Shown piece by piece: positions 1-8,907 of a DNA stretch of 64,000 nt; position 1 is the first letter of the stretch; each line of letters starts with the position of its first letter. A program made the translations under genes and the position numbers. The notes under the pieces are model-generated. The model was not told where the DNA came from. It did no database searches and saw only the letters and a program-made list of their open reading frames with translations. Where the stretch lies: contig VFJQ01000111.1 in the NCBI GenBank assembly GCA_009885995.1, positions 1-64,000 of the forward strand, written 5' to 3'. The DNA comes from Verrucomicrobiota bacterium (GTDB taxonomy: Bacteria; Verrucomicrobiota; Verrucomicrobiia; Chthoniobacterales; Chthoniobacteraceae).

Positions 1-8
1 AGCCGCTC

Positions 9-79
9 GTCATTCCACGGGGTTCCTCGACTGCGCGCCGCGCCACCTTCGCCCGCTGCGGCGCTCCGCTCGGAATGAC
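9..79. repeat. Palindromic intergenic element, family A (copy 1)
   Basis: The element is bounded by GTCATTCC (9-16) and GGAATGAC (72-79). The inner part, ending in GCGCTCCGCTCGGAATGAC, closely matches the right half of the longer element at 15,121-15,285, so both belong to one dispersed family. It lies just downstream of the minus-strand membrane protein gene and fills the space to the window edge. No coding potential is seen in it. Confidence 0.7.
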
Positions 80-95
80 CGCGGTGGAGAGTATT

Positions 96-503
96 TCAAC
101 AGGCTGCTAGAACCGCGTAGATGACCATGAATCCCAAGCTTCGCAGCAGCCCGACGCCATACACCGCCATTGGGATGCCGACGACCGCGACCACGAGGAG
201 ACAGAAAAAGATCGCGGGAATGACGACGCCACCCGCTTCCCCACCCTCGCGTTCGGCGAACGGCAGCCCGACGGCTGCCGCGATCGCCAGCACCACCACG
301 CCCCCCAGCCACGCGAACCACACCTTCAGTGCGCAGCCCACCGTCGCGCTCTGTCCCGCCACCGCAAGGCTCGCGACCCAAGCGGCGGCGATGCTCGCCA
401 CGTTGCTCCCGATCACCCACACCGCCAGCCGACCCGTGCCGACGCTCGTGTGGAGTGCCTGCCAGATTTCGCCAGCGATCTGGGTTGGGGAAAAGGATTG
501 CAT
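96..503 (-). CDS. Small multi-pass membrane protein of unknown function
   Basis: About 135 residues are encoded when translation starts at the ATG at 503; an in-frame ATG at 524 would add seven. After a short polar N-terminus the chain is almost entirely hydrophobic. Three or four membrane segments are visible: around VWVIGSNVASIAAAWVASL, around WLGGVVVLAIAAAVGL, and a long C-terminal stretch around AIFFCLLVVAVVGIPMAVY. No catalytic motif or recognisable family signature is seen. It is divergent from the ABC exporter ATPase that starts at 552, with only a few dozen bases between them, so the two may share a regulatory region. The function is unknown. The hydrophobic pattern makes this strand more credible than the competing plus-strand frame. 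Confidence 0.6.
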   Translation of the reverse strand: MQSFSPTQIAGEIWQALHTSVGTGRLAVWVIGSNVASIAAAWVASLAVAGQSATVGCALKVWFAWLGGVVVLAIAAAVGLPFAEREGGEAGGVVIPAIFFCLLVVAVVGIPMAVYGVGLLRSLGFMVIYAVLAAC

Positions 504-551
504 GAAGCCCGAGCCTAACGCCATCACCCGCACGGCTCCAAGCCTCCGCTC

Positions 552-1427
552 ATGATCCGCATCGAAAACCTCCGCAAGACCTTCCGCGGCCGCCTCGCGC
601 TCGACGGCGTGTCGTTCGAGGTCCAGCGCGGCGAAATCTTCGGCCTCCTCGGCCACAACGGCGCGGGCAAGAGCACCACCTTCGGCATCCTGCTCGGCCA
701 GGTGTATCCCGATGGCGGCGAGGCGTTCATCGACGGCATCTCCGTCCAGCGCGAGCGAGCGCGGGCGCTCGCAAAAGTCGGCGCCATCTTCGAGACGCCC
801 GGCTTCTTCGACTACATGAGCGGCTGGTCGAACCTCGAAATCCTCGCCGCCTATTCCGGCCACGTCCCCCGCGCCGAGCTCGAGGAAGCCGTCCGCATCG
901 TCGGCCTCACCGGGCGCATCCACGATCCGGTGCGCGTTTATTCGCACGGCATGAGGCAACGCCTCGCGCTCGCCCAAGCCCTCGTGCCGATGCCGCAAGC
1001 CGTCCTCCTCGACGAACCGACCGAGGGCCTCGATCCCGAGGGCATCCATGAGATGCGAGAGCTCATCCAGCAGCTCAACCGCGAGCGCGGCCTCACCGTG
1101 CTGCTCTCCTCGCACCTGCTCGCCGAAGTGCAGCAGCTCTGCGACCGCGTCGCCATCCTCAACCAAGGCAAGCTCGTCTTCACCGGCCGCTGGAGCGAAC
1201 TCGCCGGCGACGGCCAACGCTTCCGCCTCGATCTCGACGACTGGGCGAAAGCCGACGCACTCGCGCTGCGCATCGTCGCCCCGCAAGTCATCGAACTCCC
1301 CGCCGGCGACGACATCGGCGAAGTCGTCCGCCGCCTTGTCACCGCCGGCGCCACCGTCCGCGCCGTCGAACCGCTCCGGCCCACGCTGGAAAATCTCTAC
1401 CTCGACCTCGTCCATCGCGCGCCATGA
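552..1427 (+). CDS. ABC transporter ATP-binding protein (ABC-2 exporter type)
   Basis: This 291-residue cytoplasmic ATPase would power an ABC-2 exporter. The Walker A motif GHNGAGKST is at residues 34-42. The signature motif is the variant YSHGMRQR rather than LSGGQ. Walker B with the following D-loop (AVLLDEPTEGLDP) lies near residue 155, and the switch histidine is in SSHLL. The short C-terminal extension after about residue 215 is typical of drug, lipid or Nos-type exporters. The permease partner starts at 1562 on the same strand. The spacer between them contains a palindromic repeat, so transcript continuity is inferred. The substrate cannot be told from sequence. Confidence 0.93.
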   Translation: MIRIENLRKTFRGRLALDGVSFEVQRGEIFGLLGHNGAGKSTTFGILLGQVYPDGGEAFIDGISVQRERARALAKVGAIFETPGFFDYMSGWSNLEILAAYSGHVPRAELEEAVRIVGLTGRIHDPVRVYSHGMRQRLALAQALVPMPQAVLLDEPTEGLDPEGIHEMRELIQQLNRERGLTVLLSSHLLAEVQQLCDRVAILNQGKLVFTGRWSELAGDGQRFRLDLDDWAKADALALRIVAPQVIELPAGDDIGEVVRRLVTAGATVRAVEPLRPTLENLYLDLVHRAP

Positions 1428-1444
1428 ATGCAGCCGGTGACTTC

Positions 1445-1544
1445 AACGCAAAGGCGCAAAGGGCGCAGAGATGCGCGGAGGTAAATTGGATGCCATCCCC
1501 CCTCCCCCTCCGCGTTCCTCTGCGCGCCTCTGCGCCTCTGCGTT
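1445..1544. repeat. Palindromic element, family B, between exporter genes
   Basis: The left arm reads AACGCAAAGGCGCAAAG from 1445. The right arm ends with CGCCTCTGCGTT at 1544 and is its near-complement, so the roughly 100-base element can fold into a long imperfect hairpin. It occupies most of the 134-base gap between the ATPase and permease genes of one probable operon. Its position suggests possible effects on transcript processing, but nothing in the sequence proves that. Confidence 0.7.
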
Positions 1545-1561
1545 AAAATCCAACGCCCCCC

Positions 1562-2407
1562 ATGCCCCTCCTCCTGACCCAATTCCGCCACGAGCTGCGC
1601 AAGCTCTTCGCCCGCAAACGCACCTGGCTCGGCTTCGGCGCCTTCCTCGCCGTCGAAGTCGTCATCCTCGCCCTGCTCCAGCTCCCGAAAGTGCAGCGCT
1701 CGTGGAAGTTCTTCCTCGAACGCGCCGGCTACGGCTTCGACCAATACTTCTCCGGCATCACCCTCGCCTTCCAGATCCTCATCTGGACGGTCTTCCTCCT
1801 CGGCGGCCTCTTCGTCGCCCTCGTCGCCGGCGACATCGTCGCCAAGGAAGTCGAAGACGGCACGCTGCGCATGACGCTCTGCCGCCCGATCTCCCGCGTG
1901 CGCCTGCTCCTCATCAAATACGCGACCTGCGTCCTCTACACGTTCGCGCTCATCTTCTTCATTGGCCTCAGCGCCCTCGCCGTCGCCACGCTGAGGCAAG
2001 GCACCGGCGGCTTCTTCGCCTTCCAGCCGCTGCAAGGCCTCTTCGCCCTCTTCGACTCCGGCCCCGGCCACGCGCGCTACCTCGCCTCTCTCCCGCTGCT
2101 CGCGCTGAGCATGACCAGCGTCGCCTCGATCGGCTTCATGCTCTCCTGCTGGAACATGAAGCCCGCCGCCGCGACCATCGCCACGCTCACCTATTTCATC
2201 GCCGACTCCATCTTCCGCAGCATCCCCTACTTCGAGGACATCAAGCAGTGGTTCCTCACCACGCACATCGAGGCATGGATCCACATCTACCGCACGCCCA
2301 TCCCGGTCGAGCAAATGATCGGCGACTACGCCTACCTCCTCGCCGTCGATGCCACGCTCGTCATCATCGGCGTCCTCGCCTTCCAGGCGCGGGATTTCAA
2401 ATCGTAG
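1562..2407 (+). CDS. ABC-2 type transporter permease
   Basis: This 281-residue inner-membrane protein has about six hydrophobic segments: near residues 24-42, 66-92, 120-145, 180-200, 205-225 and 262-275. It belongs to the ABC-2 permease group. The stretch GDIVAKEVEDGTLRMTLCRPISR after the second segment is the family hallmark (shown here only to locate it; key residues are E, G, T and the R-P-S/I-S pattern). It pairs with the ATPase at 552-1427. It ends four bases before the convergent stop of the next gene. Substrate unknown. Confidence 0.88.
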   Translation: MPLLLTQFRHELRKLFARKRTWLGFGAFLAVEVVILALLQLPKVQRSWKFFLERAGYGFDQYFSGITLAFQILIWTVFLLGGLFVALVAGDIVAKEVEDGTLRMTLCRPISRVRLLLIKYATCVLYTFALIFFIGLSALAVATLRQGTGGFFAFQPLQGLFALFDSGPGHARYLASLPLLALSMTSVASIGFMLSCWNMKPAAATIATLTYFIADSIFRSIPYFEDIKQWFLTTHIEAWIHIYRTPIPVEQMIGDYAYLLAVDATLVIIGVLAFQARDFKS

Positions 2408-2410
2408 CGG

Positions 2411-3001
2411 TCACTGACGCGGCAGCACCTCGTTCTCGACCGTATACATGGCGCGGATGAGCGGTTTGCGCGGTGCGGTCTCGAGGACGAGGAGGTCTAT
2501 TTCGCGGCCCTCGACCAGGCCATAGCTGAAGCCGGTGTTGGGCAGCCAGAGACGGACCTGCTGCTCCGCGCCGTGGATCGCGTAGCGGAGGTTCACGAAG
2601 CGAGTGTGCCGGTAGGTCGGCTTGCTGGTGGATCTGCTATTCTTTCGGAAGGCGACGGAACCGAGTTCCTCCACGGTTCCTTTGACCGTGATCCCGCTGG
2701 CGAGGATCTTTTTCACCCGCGCGAAACGCCACGCGAGCACGAGCGCGGAGATGGCGGACATCACCAGGCCACCGATCGCTGCCCACTGGATGGCTTGCGC
2801 CTCGAACGCCTGCTCCGCCGCCGACGGCGTGACGACTGCGTTCGGTTGCGGTTGCGAGATCCACCACATGCCCGCGGCCACCATCACGCCGAAGGCGATC
2901 TTGTGCGCCGCGCCCGCGATGATGCGGTCGTGCCGATACAGGTGCTTGAGACCGGGCATGGGAGTGGGAGTGGGGGTGATGAGAGATGGCGAGCCGGACA
3001 T
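2411..3001 (-). CDS. Membrane-anchored protein of unknown function (DUF3592-like)
   Basis: Starting at the ATG at 3001 the protein has about 196 residues. It has a Pro/Thr-rich start, two membrane segments (around IAFGVMVAAGMWWI and AAIGGLVMSAISALVLAW) and then a soluble domain of about 100 residues (ITVKGTVEELGSV onward). That arrangement, two helices followed by a small beta-rich domain, resembles DUF3592 proteins, but this is only a resemblance. An alternative ATG at 3097 has a good AGGAG nine bases upstream and would add 32 residues. It would put the start only about 30 bases from the divergent gdhA start. The start is therefore uncertain. Confidence 0.6.
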   Translation of the reverse strand: MSGSPSLITPTPTPMPGLKHLYRHDRIIAGAAHKIAFGVMVAAGMWWISQPQPNAVVTPSAAEQAFEAQAIQWAAIGGLVMSAISALVLAWRFARVKKILASGITVKGTVEELGSVAFRKNSRSTSKPTYRHTRFVNLRYAIHGAEQQVRLWLPNTGFSYGLVEGREIDLLVLETAPRKPLIRAMYTVENEVLPRQ

Positions 3002-3128
3002 ATGAGGCCGACCCTGCCACGGTCCCGCGCAGGCGTGCAATCCGCCACTGCCGCAAGCGGACGAGCACAAAAACACCACATTGCAGCATTGGCGCATCGG
3101 TGCAGGCTCCTAGGATAAGCGCACGCTC

Positions 3129-4394
3129 ATGGACCTCTACGCCGACCCCGCCTTTGCGATGGCCGCGGAACAATTCCGCCTTATCGCCGATTATCTCAAC
3201 ATCGACGACTCGATGCGCGCGCGCATGTTGCAGCCGAAGCGCTCCGTCATCGTCACGCTCCCGATCCGCCGCGACAACGGGCACGTCGAGACCTTCCAAG
3301 GCTACCGCGTGCAGCATCACCTCACGATGGGGCCGACGAAAGGCGGCACGCGTTTTCATCCCGGCGTGACACTCGGCGAGGTGACCGCGCTCGCGATTTG
3401 GATGAGTTGGAAATGCGCGCTCACTGGCCTGCCCTACGGCGGCGCGAAAGGCGGCGTGACCGTGGATACGCGCACGCTCAGCACGCGCGAACTCGAAGCC
3501 GTCAGCCGCCGCTACATGCAGGAGATGATCCCCTTCATCGGCGAGCGCACCGACGTGATGGGCCCCGACATGGGCACCAACGAGCAAGTCATGGCGTGGT
3601 TCATGGACACGTATTCGATCAACACCGGCTTCACCGTCCCCGGCATCGTCACCGGCAAGCCCGTCTCCGTCGGCGGCACCACCGGCCGGCGCGAAGCCAC
3701 GGGCCGCGGCGTCGTCTATCTCATCGAGCGCGCGCTCGACTTGCTGAAAATGCAGCCCGACCGCTGCACCGCCGTCATCCAGGGATTCGGCAATGTCGGC
3801 GCCGTCGCCGCGCAAGGACTCGCGTTCAAGGACGGCATGAAAGTCATCGGCATCAGCGATCACACCGGCGCGTTCTATCGCAAAGACGGCATCGACATCG
3901 CCGCCGCGGAGAAGTGGACGCGCGAGCACAACGGCGTGCTCGCCGGCTTCACCGAAGCCGACCCGATCTCGCCCGACGATCTCCTCACACTCGAGTGCGA
4001 CGTGCTCGTGCCCGCCGCGCTCGAAGCCGTCATCACCGAAAAGAACGCCGCGCGCCTGCGCTGCCGCATCCTCGCCGAGGGCGCGAACGGCCCGACGACT
4101 CCCGCCGCCGACCAGATCCTCTTTTCGCGCTGGAACGAAGTCTTCGTCATCCCCGATATCCTCTGCAACGCCGGTGGCGTCATCGTGAGCTACTTCGAGT
4201 GGGTGCAGGGCCTGCAACAGATGTTCTGGACCGAGACCGAAGTCACCGACCGGCTCTTCCGCATTTTGGAGACCGCCTTCCAAGCCGTCATCAAGCGCGC
4301 CAAGTCCGCGAAGCTCCCGCACCGCATGGCGGCCATGGCCATCGGCGTCGAGCGCGTGCTCGCCGCGAAAATGGCACGCGGCTTGTTCCCGTAG
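3129..4394 (+). CDS. gdhA: Glutamate dehydrogenase (Glu/Leu/Phe/Val dehydrogenase family)
   Basis: This 421-residue cytoplasmic enzyme would interconvert glutamate with 2-oxoglutarate and ammonia. The substrate-binding motif GPTKGGTRFHP is at residues 68-78. The catalytic lysine is K107 in PYGGAKGGV, and the dinucleotide-binding loop GFGNVG is at 219-224. The length matches the short hexameric bacterial/archaeal GDH subfamily. Coenzyme preference is not evident. The start codon lies 31 bases beyond the possible upstream start of the divergent membrane protein. The exact amino-acid specificity is inferred from overall similarity to GDH rather than to leucine dehydrogenase. Confidence 0.9.
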   Translation: MDLYADPAFAMAAEQFRLIADYLNIDDSMRARMLQPKRSVIVTLPIRRDNGHVETFQGYRVQHHLTMGPTKGGTRFHPGVTLGEVTALAIWMSWKCALTGLPYGGAKGGVTVDTRTLSTRELEAVSRRYMQEMIPFIGERTDVMGPDMGTNEQVMAWFMDTYSINTGFTVPGIVTGKPVSVGGTTGRREATGRGVVYLIERALDLLKMQPDRCTAVIQGFGNVGAVAAQGLAFKDGMKVIGISDHTGAFYRKDGIDIAAAEKWTREHNGVLAGFTEADPISPDDLLTLECDVLVPAALEAVITEKNAARLRCRILAEGANGPTTPAADQILFSRWNEVFVIPDILCNAGGVIVSYFEWVQGLQQMFWTETEVTDRLFRILETAFQAVIKRAKSAKLPHRMAAMAIGVERVLAAKMARGLFP

Positions 4395-4403
4395 CCTGCC
4401 GCT

Positions 4404-4850
4404 ATGAAAACCACCACTCGCGTCTATGTGCTAGCTCGGTTCAGCTTCCTAATCCTTGCCGGCTGCGAAAAGGCGCCAACGCCACTGCCCGCACCGGGCA
4501 CTCCTGCCGCAGCGGCGGCCTGGCCAGCCAAGCGCAAGACCAACCGCGAGAACTTCACCGTGACGATCCAGCCCACAGGCGGTCGCATCGTGAGGAACGA
4601 ACACTTCTCGCTCGAGGTCGTGATCGAACCCGGGCCGGGCGCCGGCACGCCGACCAGCATCGTGGTGGATGCCGATATGCCGAGCCACCGCCACGGGATG
4701 AACACCCAGCCCGAGACGATCCACGAAGGAGGCCAGCGCTACCGCACGAACGGCATGCTTTTCCACATGGCTGGGGAGTGGTCCATCTCGGTCGCGATCA
4801 CGGCGGGGAGCGGCGAAGAGCGGGCCTTATTCCCCGTTTCGATCGAATGA
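4404..4850 (+). CDS. YtkA-like lipoprotein
   Basis: This 148-residue lipoprotein has lipobox LILAGC with the acylated cysteine at residue 21. A Pro/Ala-rich linker follows, then a small immunoglobulin-like domain from about residue 50. The region DADMPSHRHGMN followed by HMAGEW is His- and Met-rich and resembles YtkA/FixH-type domains, some of which are linked to metal handling. That role is an inference. Its stop overlaps the start of the di-haem peroxidase gene (ATGA at 4847-4850). The coupling suggests the two envelope proteins act together. Confidence 0.75.
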   Translation: MKTTTRVYVLARFSFLILAGCEKAPTPLPAPGTPAAAAAWPAKRKTNRENFTVTIQPTGGRIVRNEHFSLEVVIEPGPGAGTPTSIVVDADMPSHRHGMNTQPETIHEGGQRYRTNGMLFHMAGEWSISVAITAGSGEERALFPVSIE

Positions 4851-6064
4851 TCCGGCGGGGCTCGCCGATCGCCGCCCTCGGACTGGCCTTGCTCCTGGGC
4901 GTGGGGTGCGAGCGAGCGCCGGTGAAGAGCGCAGTGACCTTCACCGCCGACGAGCTGCGCGAGATCGCGAAGCTCTCGCCGCTGCCGGCCCTGCCGCCGA
5001 GCCCCACGAATGCCTTTGCCGATCACCCCGCCGCCGCCCAGCTCGGGCAACGCCTCTTCTTCGACCCGCGCCTCTCGGCCAACAGCAAGATTTCCTGCGC
5101 GACCTGTCACAACCCGGCGCACGGATTCTCCGAGGACAAGCCGCTCTCCGTCGGACTGGGCACGACCGAGCGTCACTCGATGGCGCTCTGGAACATGGCC
5201 TACCAGCGCTGGTTTTTTTGGAATGGACGCGCAGACTCCCTCTGGGCGCAGGCGGCGCAGCCCCTCCAGCACCCCGCGGAAATGGGCGCGTCGCCGGAGC
5301 ATCTGCGCGGCGTGCTCTCCAGCGACCCCGCCCTGAAGATCGAATACGAAGCGCTCTTTGGCCCGCTGCCCGCGGACGCAGCCGCCGACACGCCGGCAGC
5401 GGACCGGCTGCTCGCCCATCTTGGCAAAGCCTTCGAGGCCTACCAGCGCCGCATCATCAGCACCGACTCGCCGTTCGATCGCTTCGCCGCCGCGCTGCGG
5501 AGCGGGCAGGCGCCGGACCAGTCCGCGCCGCTCAGCGAATCGGCCCAGCGCGGCCTGAAGCTCTTTGTCGGTCGCGGCCAATGCATCCTCTGCCACGCCG
5601 GGCCGACTCTTTCCGACGGCGAATTTCACAACCTCGGCCTGTCCGGTCCGCCGATCGACCAGGGACGCTTCGGCGGAATCCTCGAGGTGCAAGCGGATCG
5701 GCTCAATGGCCTCGGCGACTTCAGCGACGATCGAAGCCCGGCGACCAACATCAAACTCCGCTACCTCGCCGTGAAGATGAATCATCTCGGCGAATACAAA
5801 ACGCCCACGCTCCGCCACGCCGCGCAGACCCCGCCCTTCATGCACGACGGCCGCTTCGCGACGCTGCGCGACGTGCTCGACTTTTACTCCGAACTACCCG
5901 GCGAACCGATGCTCGGTCACCGCGAGGACACCCTCTTGCCGCTGCATTTCACGGACGAGGAAAAAGCGGACCTGGAAGCGTTCATCCACTCGCTCACCGG
6001 CACTCCACTGGACGAAGCACTCACCCGTCCGCCGCCCCCCGCGGATCGAAAGCCACCCAGCTAG
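4847..6064 (+). CDS. Di-haem cytochrome c peroxidase / MauG family lipoprotein
   Basis: This 405-residue exported lipoprotein has its lipobox cysteine at residue 21 (LLLGVGC). Two c-type haem sites are visible, CATCH at residues 84-88 and CILCH at 246-250, in the spacing of bacterial di-haem cytochrome c peroxidases and MauG-like enzymes. The conserved region around TPTLRHAAQTPPFMHDGRF near the C-terminus is characteristic of the family. It would reduce hydrogen peroxide or oxidise a protein partner in the periplasm. Its start codon overlaps the preceding YtkA-like gene by four bases. The electron donor and exact reaction cannot be told. Confidence 0.9.
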   Translation: MIRRGSPIAALGLALLLGVGCERAPVKSAVTFTADELREIAKLSPLPALPPSPTNAFADHPAAAQLGQRLFFDPRLSANSKISCATCHNPAHGFSEDKPLSVGLGTTERHSMALWNMAYQRWFFWNGRADSLWAQAAQPLQHPAEMGASPEHLRGVLSSDPALKIEYEALFGPLPADAAADTPAADRLLAHLGKAFEAYQRRIISTDSPFDRFAAALRSGQAPDQSAPLSESAQRGLKLFVGRGQCILCHAGPTLSDGEFHNLGLSGPPIDQGRFGGILEVQADRLNGLGDFSDDRSPATNIKLRYLAVKMNHLGEYKTPTLRHAAQTPPFMHDGRFATLRDVLDFYSELPGEPMLGHREDTLLPLHFTDEEKADLEAFIHSLTGTPLDEALTRPPPPADRKPPS

Positions 6065-6130
6065 CGGGCGCGGGCTGGCTGGAAAGTTGGGTATTGAACG
6101 CTCAGCCGCTCGCGAAGCACCTTCCAGCCC

Positions 6131-7618
6131 ATGTTCCGCCTCCTTCTGCTCCTCCCCACGCTCGCGCTCGCGGCGCCGATGAACGTCCTCTTCATCATGG
6201 CCGACGACTTCCGCCCCGAAGTCGGCTGCTACGGCTCGCCCGCGCTCACGCCAAACCTCGACCGCCTCGCAAAGCGCGCCGTCGTCTTCGACCGCGCGTA
6301 TTGCCAGCAAGCCGTCTGCAACCCATCGCGCAGTTCGATGCTCACCGGCCGTCGTCCCGATACGTTGCACGTGTGGAATAACAGCACGCACTTCCGCACG
6401 CCGAACCCCGACGTGACCACGCTCCCGCTGTGGTTCAAGGAGCACGGCTACGACACGCGCTGCGTCGGGAAGATCTTCCACAACTGGCACACCGAGGTGC
6501 AGGGCGACCCGCAGAGCTGGAGCGCGCCGGAGTTCCTCCACTACGCGAATCACGGCGACGACACCCCGCAGATCACCGGCGAGCTGCCGCCAAACCTCGC
6601 CACGCTCTGCTCGTGGAAATACGGCAACACCACCGTGACCGAATGCCGCGACGTGCCCGATGAAGCCTACTACGACGGTCGCGTCGCCGCCGAGGCCGTG
6701 CGTGTGCTCGGCGAGGTGAAGGAGAAACCGTTCTTTCTCGCCGTCGGCTTTTGGAAACCGCACGCGCCCTTCAACGCGCCGAAGAAATACTGGGACCTCT
6801 ATGGTGGAAGCGGCGCCCCCGCCGCTTCGCCTGCTCCTGCAAGCGGCGGGGGCGCCGCTTCCACCATCCCGCCGCTGAACCCCGCGCGTCCCGACGGCGC
6901 GCCGGAGATCGCCTTTCACCAAAGCACCGAAGTGCTCGGCCCCGCGAAAGACCAAAAGCCGCTCACGCCCGCGCAGATCGCCGAGATGCGCCACGGCTAC
7001 TTCGCGAACATCAGTTACCTCGACGCGCAACTCGGCAAAGTGCTCGACGCGCTCGACCGCAGCGGCGCCGCCGAGCGCACGATCATCACCTTCGTCGGCG
7101 ATCACGGCTACCACATCGGCGAGCATCAGCAGTGGGGCAAAACGTCGAACTTTGAATACGACGCACACGTCCCATTCATGATCGCCATGCCCGGCGCGCG
7201 CGCCGCCGGCCAGCACACGCAGGCGCTCGCCGAGCTCGTCGATTTCTTCCCCACGCTCACCGCCGCGTGCGGCCTGCCCGCGGCCGCCGGCCTCGCCGGC
7301 ACGAGCCTGCTCCCCATCCTCGACGACGCGAGCGCGAGCGTGAAAGCCGCCGCGTTCACGCAGCACCCGCGCCCGGCTTACTACGACCGCTCACCCGGTG
7401 GCGTGCCCGAGGCGATGGGCTGTTCCGTGCGCACGTCGCGCGTGCGCTACACCGAGTGGCGCGACTGGAAAACCGGCGCCGTGATCGCGCGCGAACTCTA
7501 CGCGCATCCCGGCGACGAAGCCGAGCTGAAGAACGCCATCGACCGCCCCGACCTCGCCGACGCGCAGCGCGAAGCCGCCGAGCTGCTCGCGAAAAACTTC
7601 CCGCCCACGAAACCGTGA
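6131..7618 (+). CDS. Secreted sulfatase (iduronate-2-sulfatase-like) with in-frame palindrome insertion
   Basis: This 495-residue type I sulfatase has a signal peptide (about residues 1-15). Metal-binding aspartates are D25 and D26 in MADD. C63 in CNPSR is the expected formylglycine site, and VGDHGYHIGEH carries late metal or substrate residues. The order KPHAPFNAPKKYWDLY then GAPEIA is typical of iduronate-2-sulfatase-like enzymes of marine and soil PVC bacteria. Residues 224-246 (rich in G, A, P and S) are encoded by a perfect palindrome at 6801-6867 that separates two parts usually close together in the family. The GTGA at 7615-7618 couples it to the following sialidase-like gene. Confidence 0.92.
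   Translation: MFRLLLLLPTLALAAPMNVLFIMADDFRPEVGCYGSPALTPNLDRLAKRAVVFDRAYCQQAVCNPSRSSMLTGRRPDTLHVWNNSTHFRTPNPDVTTLPLWFKEHGYDTRCVGKIFHNWHTEVQGDPQSWSAPEFLHYANHGDDTPQITGELPPNLATLCSWKYGNTTVTECRDVPDEAYYDGRVAAEAVRVLGEVKEKPFFLAVGFWKPHAPFNAPKKYWDLYGGSGAPAASPAPASGGGAASTIPPLNPARPDGAPEIAFHQSTEVLGPAKDQKPLTPAQIAEMRHGYFANISYLDAQLGKVLDALDRSGAAERTIITFVGDHGYHIGEHQQWGKTSNFEYDAHVPFMIAMPGARAAGQHTQALAELVDFFPTLTAACGLPAAAGLAGTSLLPILDDASASVKAAAFTQHPRPAYYDRSPGGVPEAMGCSVRTSRVRYTEWRDWKTGAVIARELYAHPGDEAELKNAIDRPDLADAQREAAELLAKNFPPTKP
6801..6867. repeat. Perfect 27-bp inverted repeat inside the sulfatase gene (family E)
   Basis: The arms 6801-6827 and 6841-6867 are perfect reverse complements, beginning ATGGTGGAAGCGGCG and ending CGCCGCTTCCACCAT, with a 13-base loop (6828-6840). 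The whole element is read through without a frameshift or stop and encodes a Gly/Ala/Ser/Pro-rich stretch in the sulfatase. It looks like a mobile palindromic element that landed in frame. Confidence 0.85.
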
Positions 7619-8823
7619 GACTTCTCCCGCTCCTCTTCGCCACCACCACACTCGCCATCGAGCCTGTCGGCTACCGCATCCAACTCGACAAACTCAGCGA
7701 CGGTTTCGACGGGAAAACGTGCTGGGTGCATCCGCGCGCGGGCGCCATCCCCGGCGCCACGCCCAGCGTCGTGCTCACGATGCAAAAGCTCCGCCTCACC
7801 GGCAGCGACGTCTTCTATGCGCTGAACGAAATGCGCACCGACAATCTCGGCCAGACGTGGACTGGCCCGGTCGAGCACGGCGCGACACTCGGCCGTCGCC
7901 CCGAGTCGGATGGCGGGGAAGTCGGTGTGTGCGACTTCTGGCCGAAGTGGCACGCGAAGACCGGCACGCTGCTCGGCATCGGCCACACCGTCCGCTACGT
8001 GGGCGACCACATCCCGAAGGAGCGCACCCGCGAGACCGCCTACTCGATCTACGATCCGAATGCGCGCACGTGGACGCCTTGGACCACGCTCGCGATGCCC
8101 GACCGCACCACATTCCACAACGCCGGCGCCGGCTGCACTCAGCGCGTGGATTTGCCGAACGGCGACATCCTGCTGCCGATCTATTTCAAATCGAAGGAGC
8201 AGAAAGAGTATCGCACCACCGTGGTCCGCTGCGGCTTCGACGGCGCGAAGCTCACCTACCGCGAGCACGGCGACGAGGTCGTCGTGCCGATCGAACGCGG
8301 CCTCTACGAGCCATCGCTCACGCGTTTCGGCGACCGCTTTTACCTCACACTGCGCAACGACCGCGCCGGCTACGTGACGAGCAGCGACGACGGCCTCCAC
8401 TTCGCGCCGCCCCGCGTGTGGTGCTGGGACGACGGCACCGAACTCGGCAACTACAACACGCAGCAGCATTGGGTGACACACAGCGACGGACTCTTCCTCG
8501 TCTATACGCGCACCGGCGCGGGCAATGACCACGTCTTCCGCCACCGCGCACCGCTCTTCATCGCGCAGATCGATCCCGAGCGTCTGCAAGTGCTGCGCAA
8601 GACCGAACGCATTCTTGTGCCCGAGCGCGGCGCGCGGCTGGGAAATTTCGGCGTCACCGAAGTGAACGAGCACGAGACGTGGGTCACGGTCGCCGAGTGG
8701 ATGCAGACATGGGGCCCGAACTATTCCGACTACACCATCCCGATGAAGTATGGCTCGAACAACGCCGTCTTCGCCGCGCGCATCCTCTGGGAGAAACCGA
8801 ACAGCGCGTGGAACCAGCGCTGA
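7615..8823 (+). CDS. Secreted sialidase-like (BNR-type) protein, paralogue 1
   Basis: Translation probably starts at the GTG at 7615, overlapping the sulfatase stop. This gives 402 residues with a short signal peptide (LLPLLFATTTLA). The chain is full of beta-propeller features: SSDDGLHF resembles an Asp-box, and arginines recur in contexts such as RGLYEPSL. The family resembles exo-alpha-sialidase/BNR proteins of PVC bacteria. A close paralogue lies at 13,112-14,338. Coupling to a sulfatase suggests a role in stripping sulfated, sialylated or similar glycans outside the cell. Catalytic assignment is inferred only. Confidence 0.75.
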   Translation: MRLLPLLFATTTLAIEPVGYRIQLDKLSDGFDGKTCWVHPRAGAIPGATPSVVLTMQKLRLTGSDVFYALNEMRTDNLGQTWTGPVEHGATLGRRPESDGGEVGVCDFWPKWHAKTGTLLGIGHTVRYVGDHIPKERTRETAYSIYDPNARTWTPWTTLAMPDRTTFHNAGAGCTQRVDLPNGDILLPIYFKSKEQKEYRTTVVRCGFDGAKLTYREHGDEVVVPIERGLYEPSLTRFGDRFYLTLRNDRAGYVTSSDDGLHFAPPRVWCWDDGTELGNYNTQQHWVTHSDGLFLVYTRTGAGNDHVFRHRAPLFIAQIDPERLQVLRKTERILVPERGARLGNFGVTEVNEHETWVTVAEWMQTWGPNYSDYTIPMKYGSNNAVFAARILWEKPNSAWNQR

Positions 8824-8907
8824 CCCGATACCGTGGCTCACGCCACACCGCCGATTTACCGGCGCGTCTTGCCGTGGCGGCGACGGCGGATTAGCACGGC
8901 GTTTTCT

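Noticed and set aside
121-555. Plus-strand 144-codon frame over the small membrane protein
   Set aside because: Pro/Thr/Ala-rich shadow; the minus strand gives a clear series of membrane helices.
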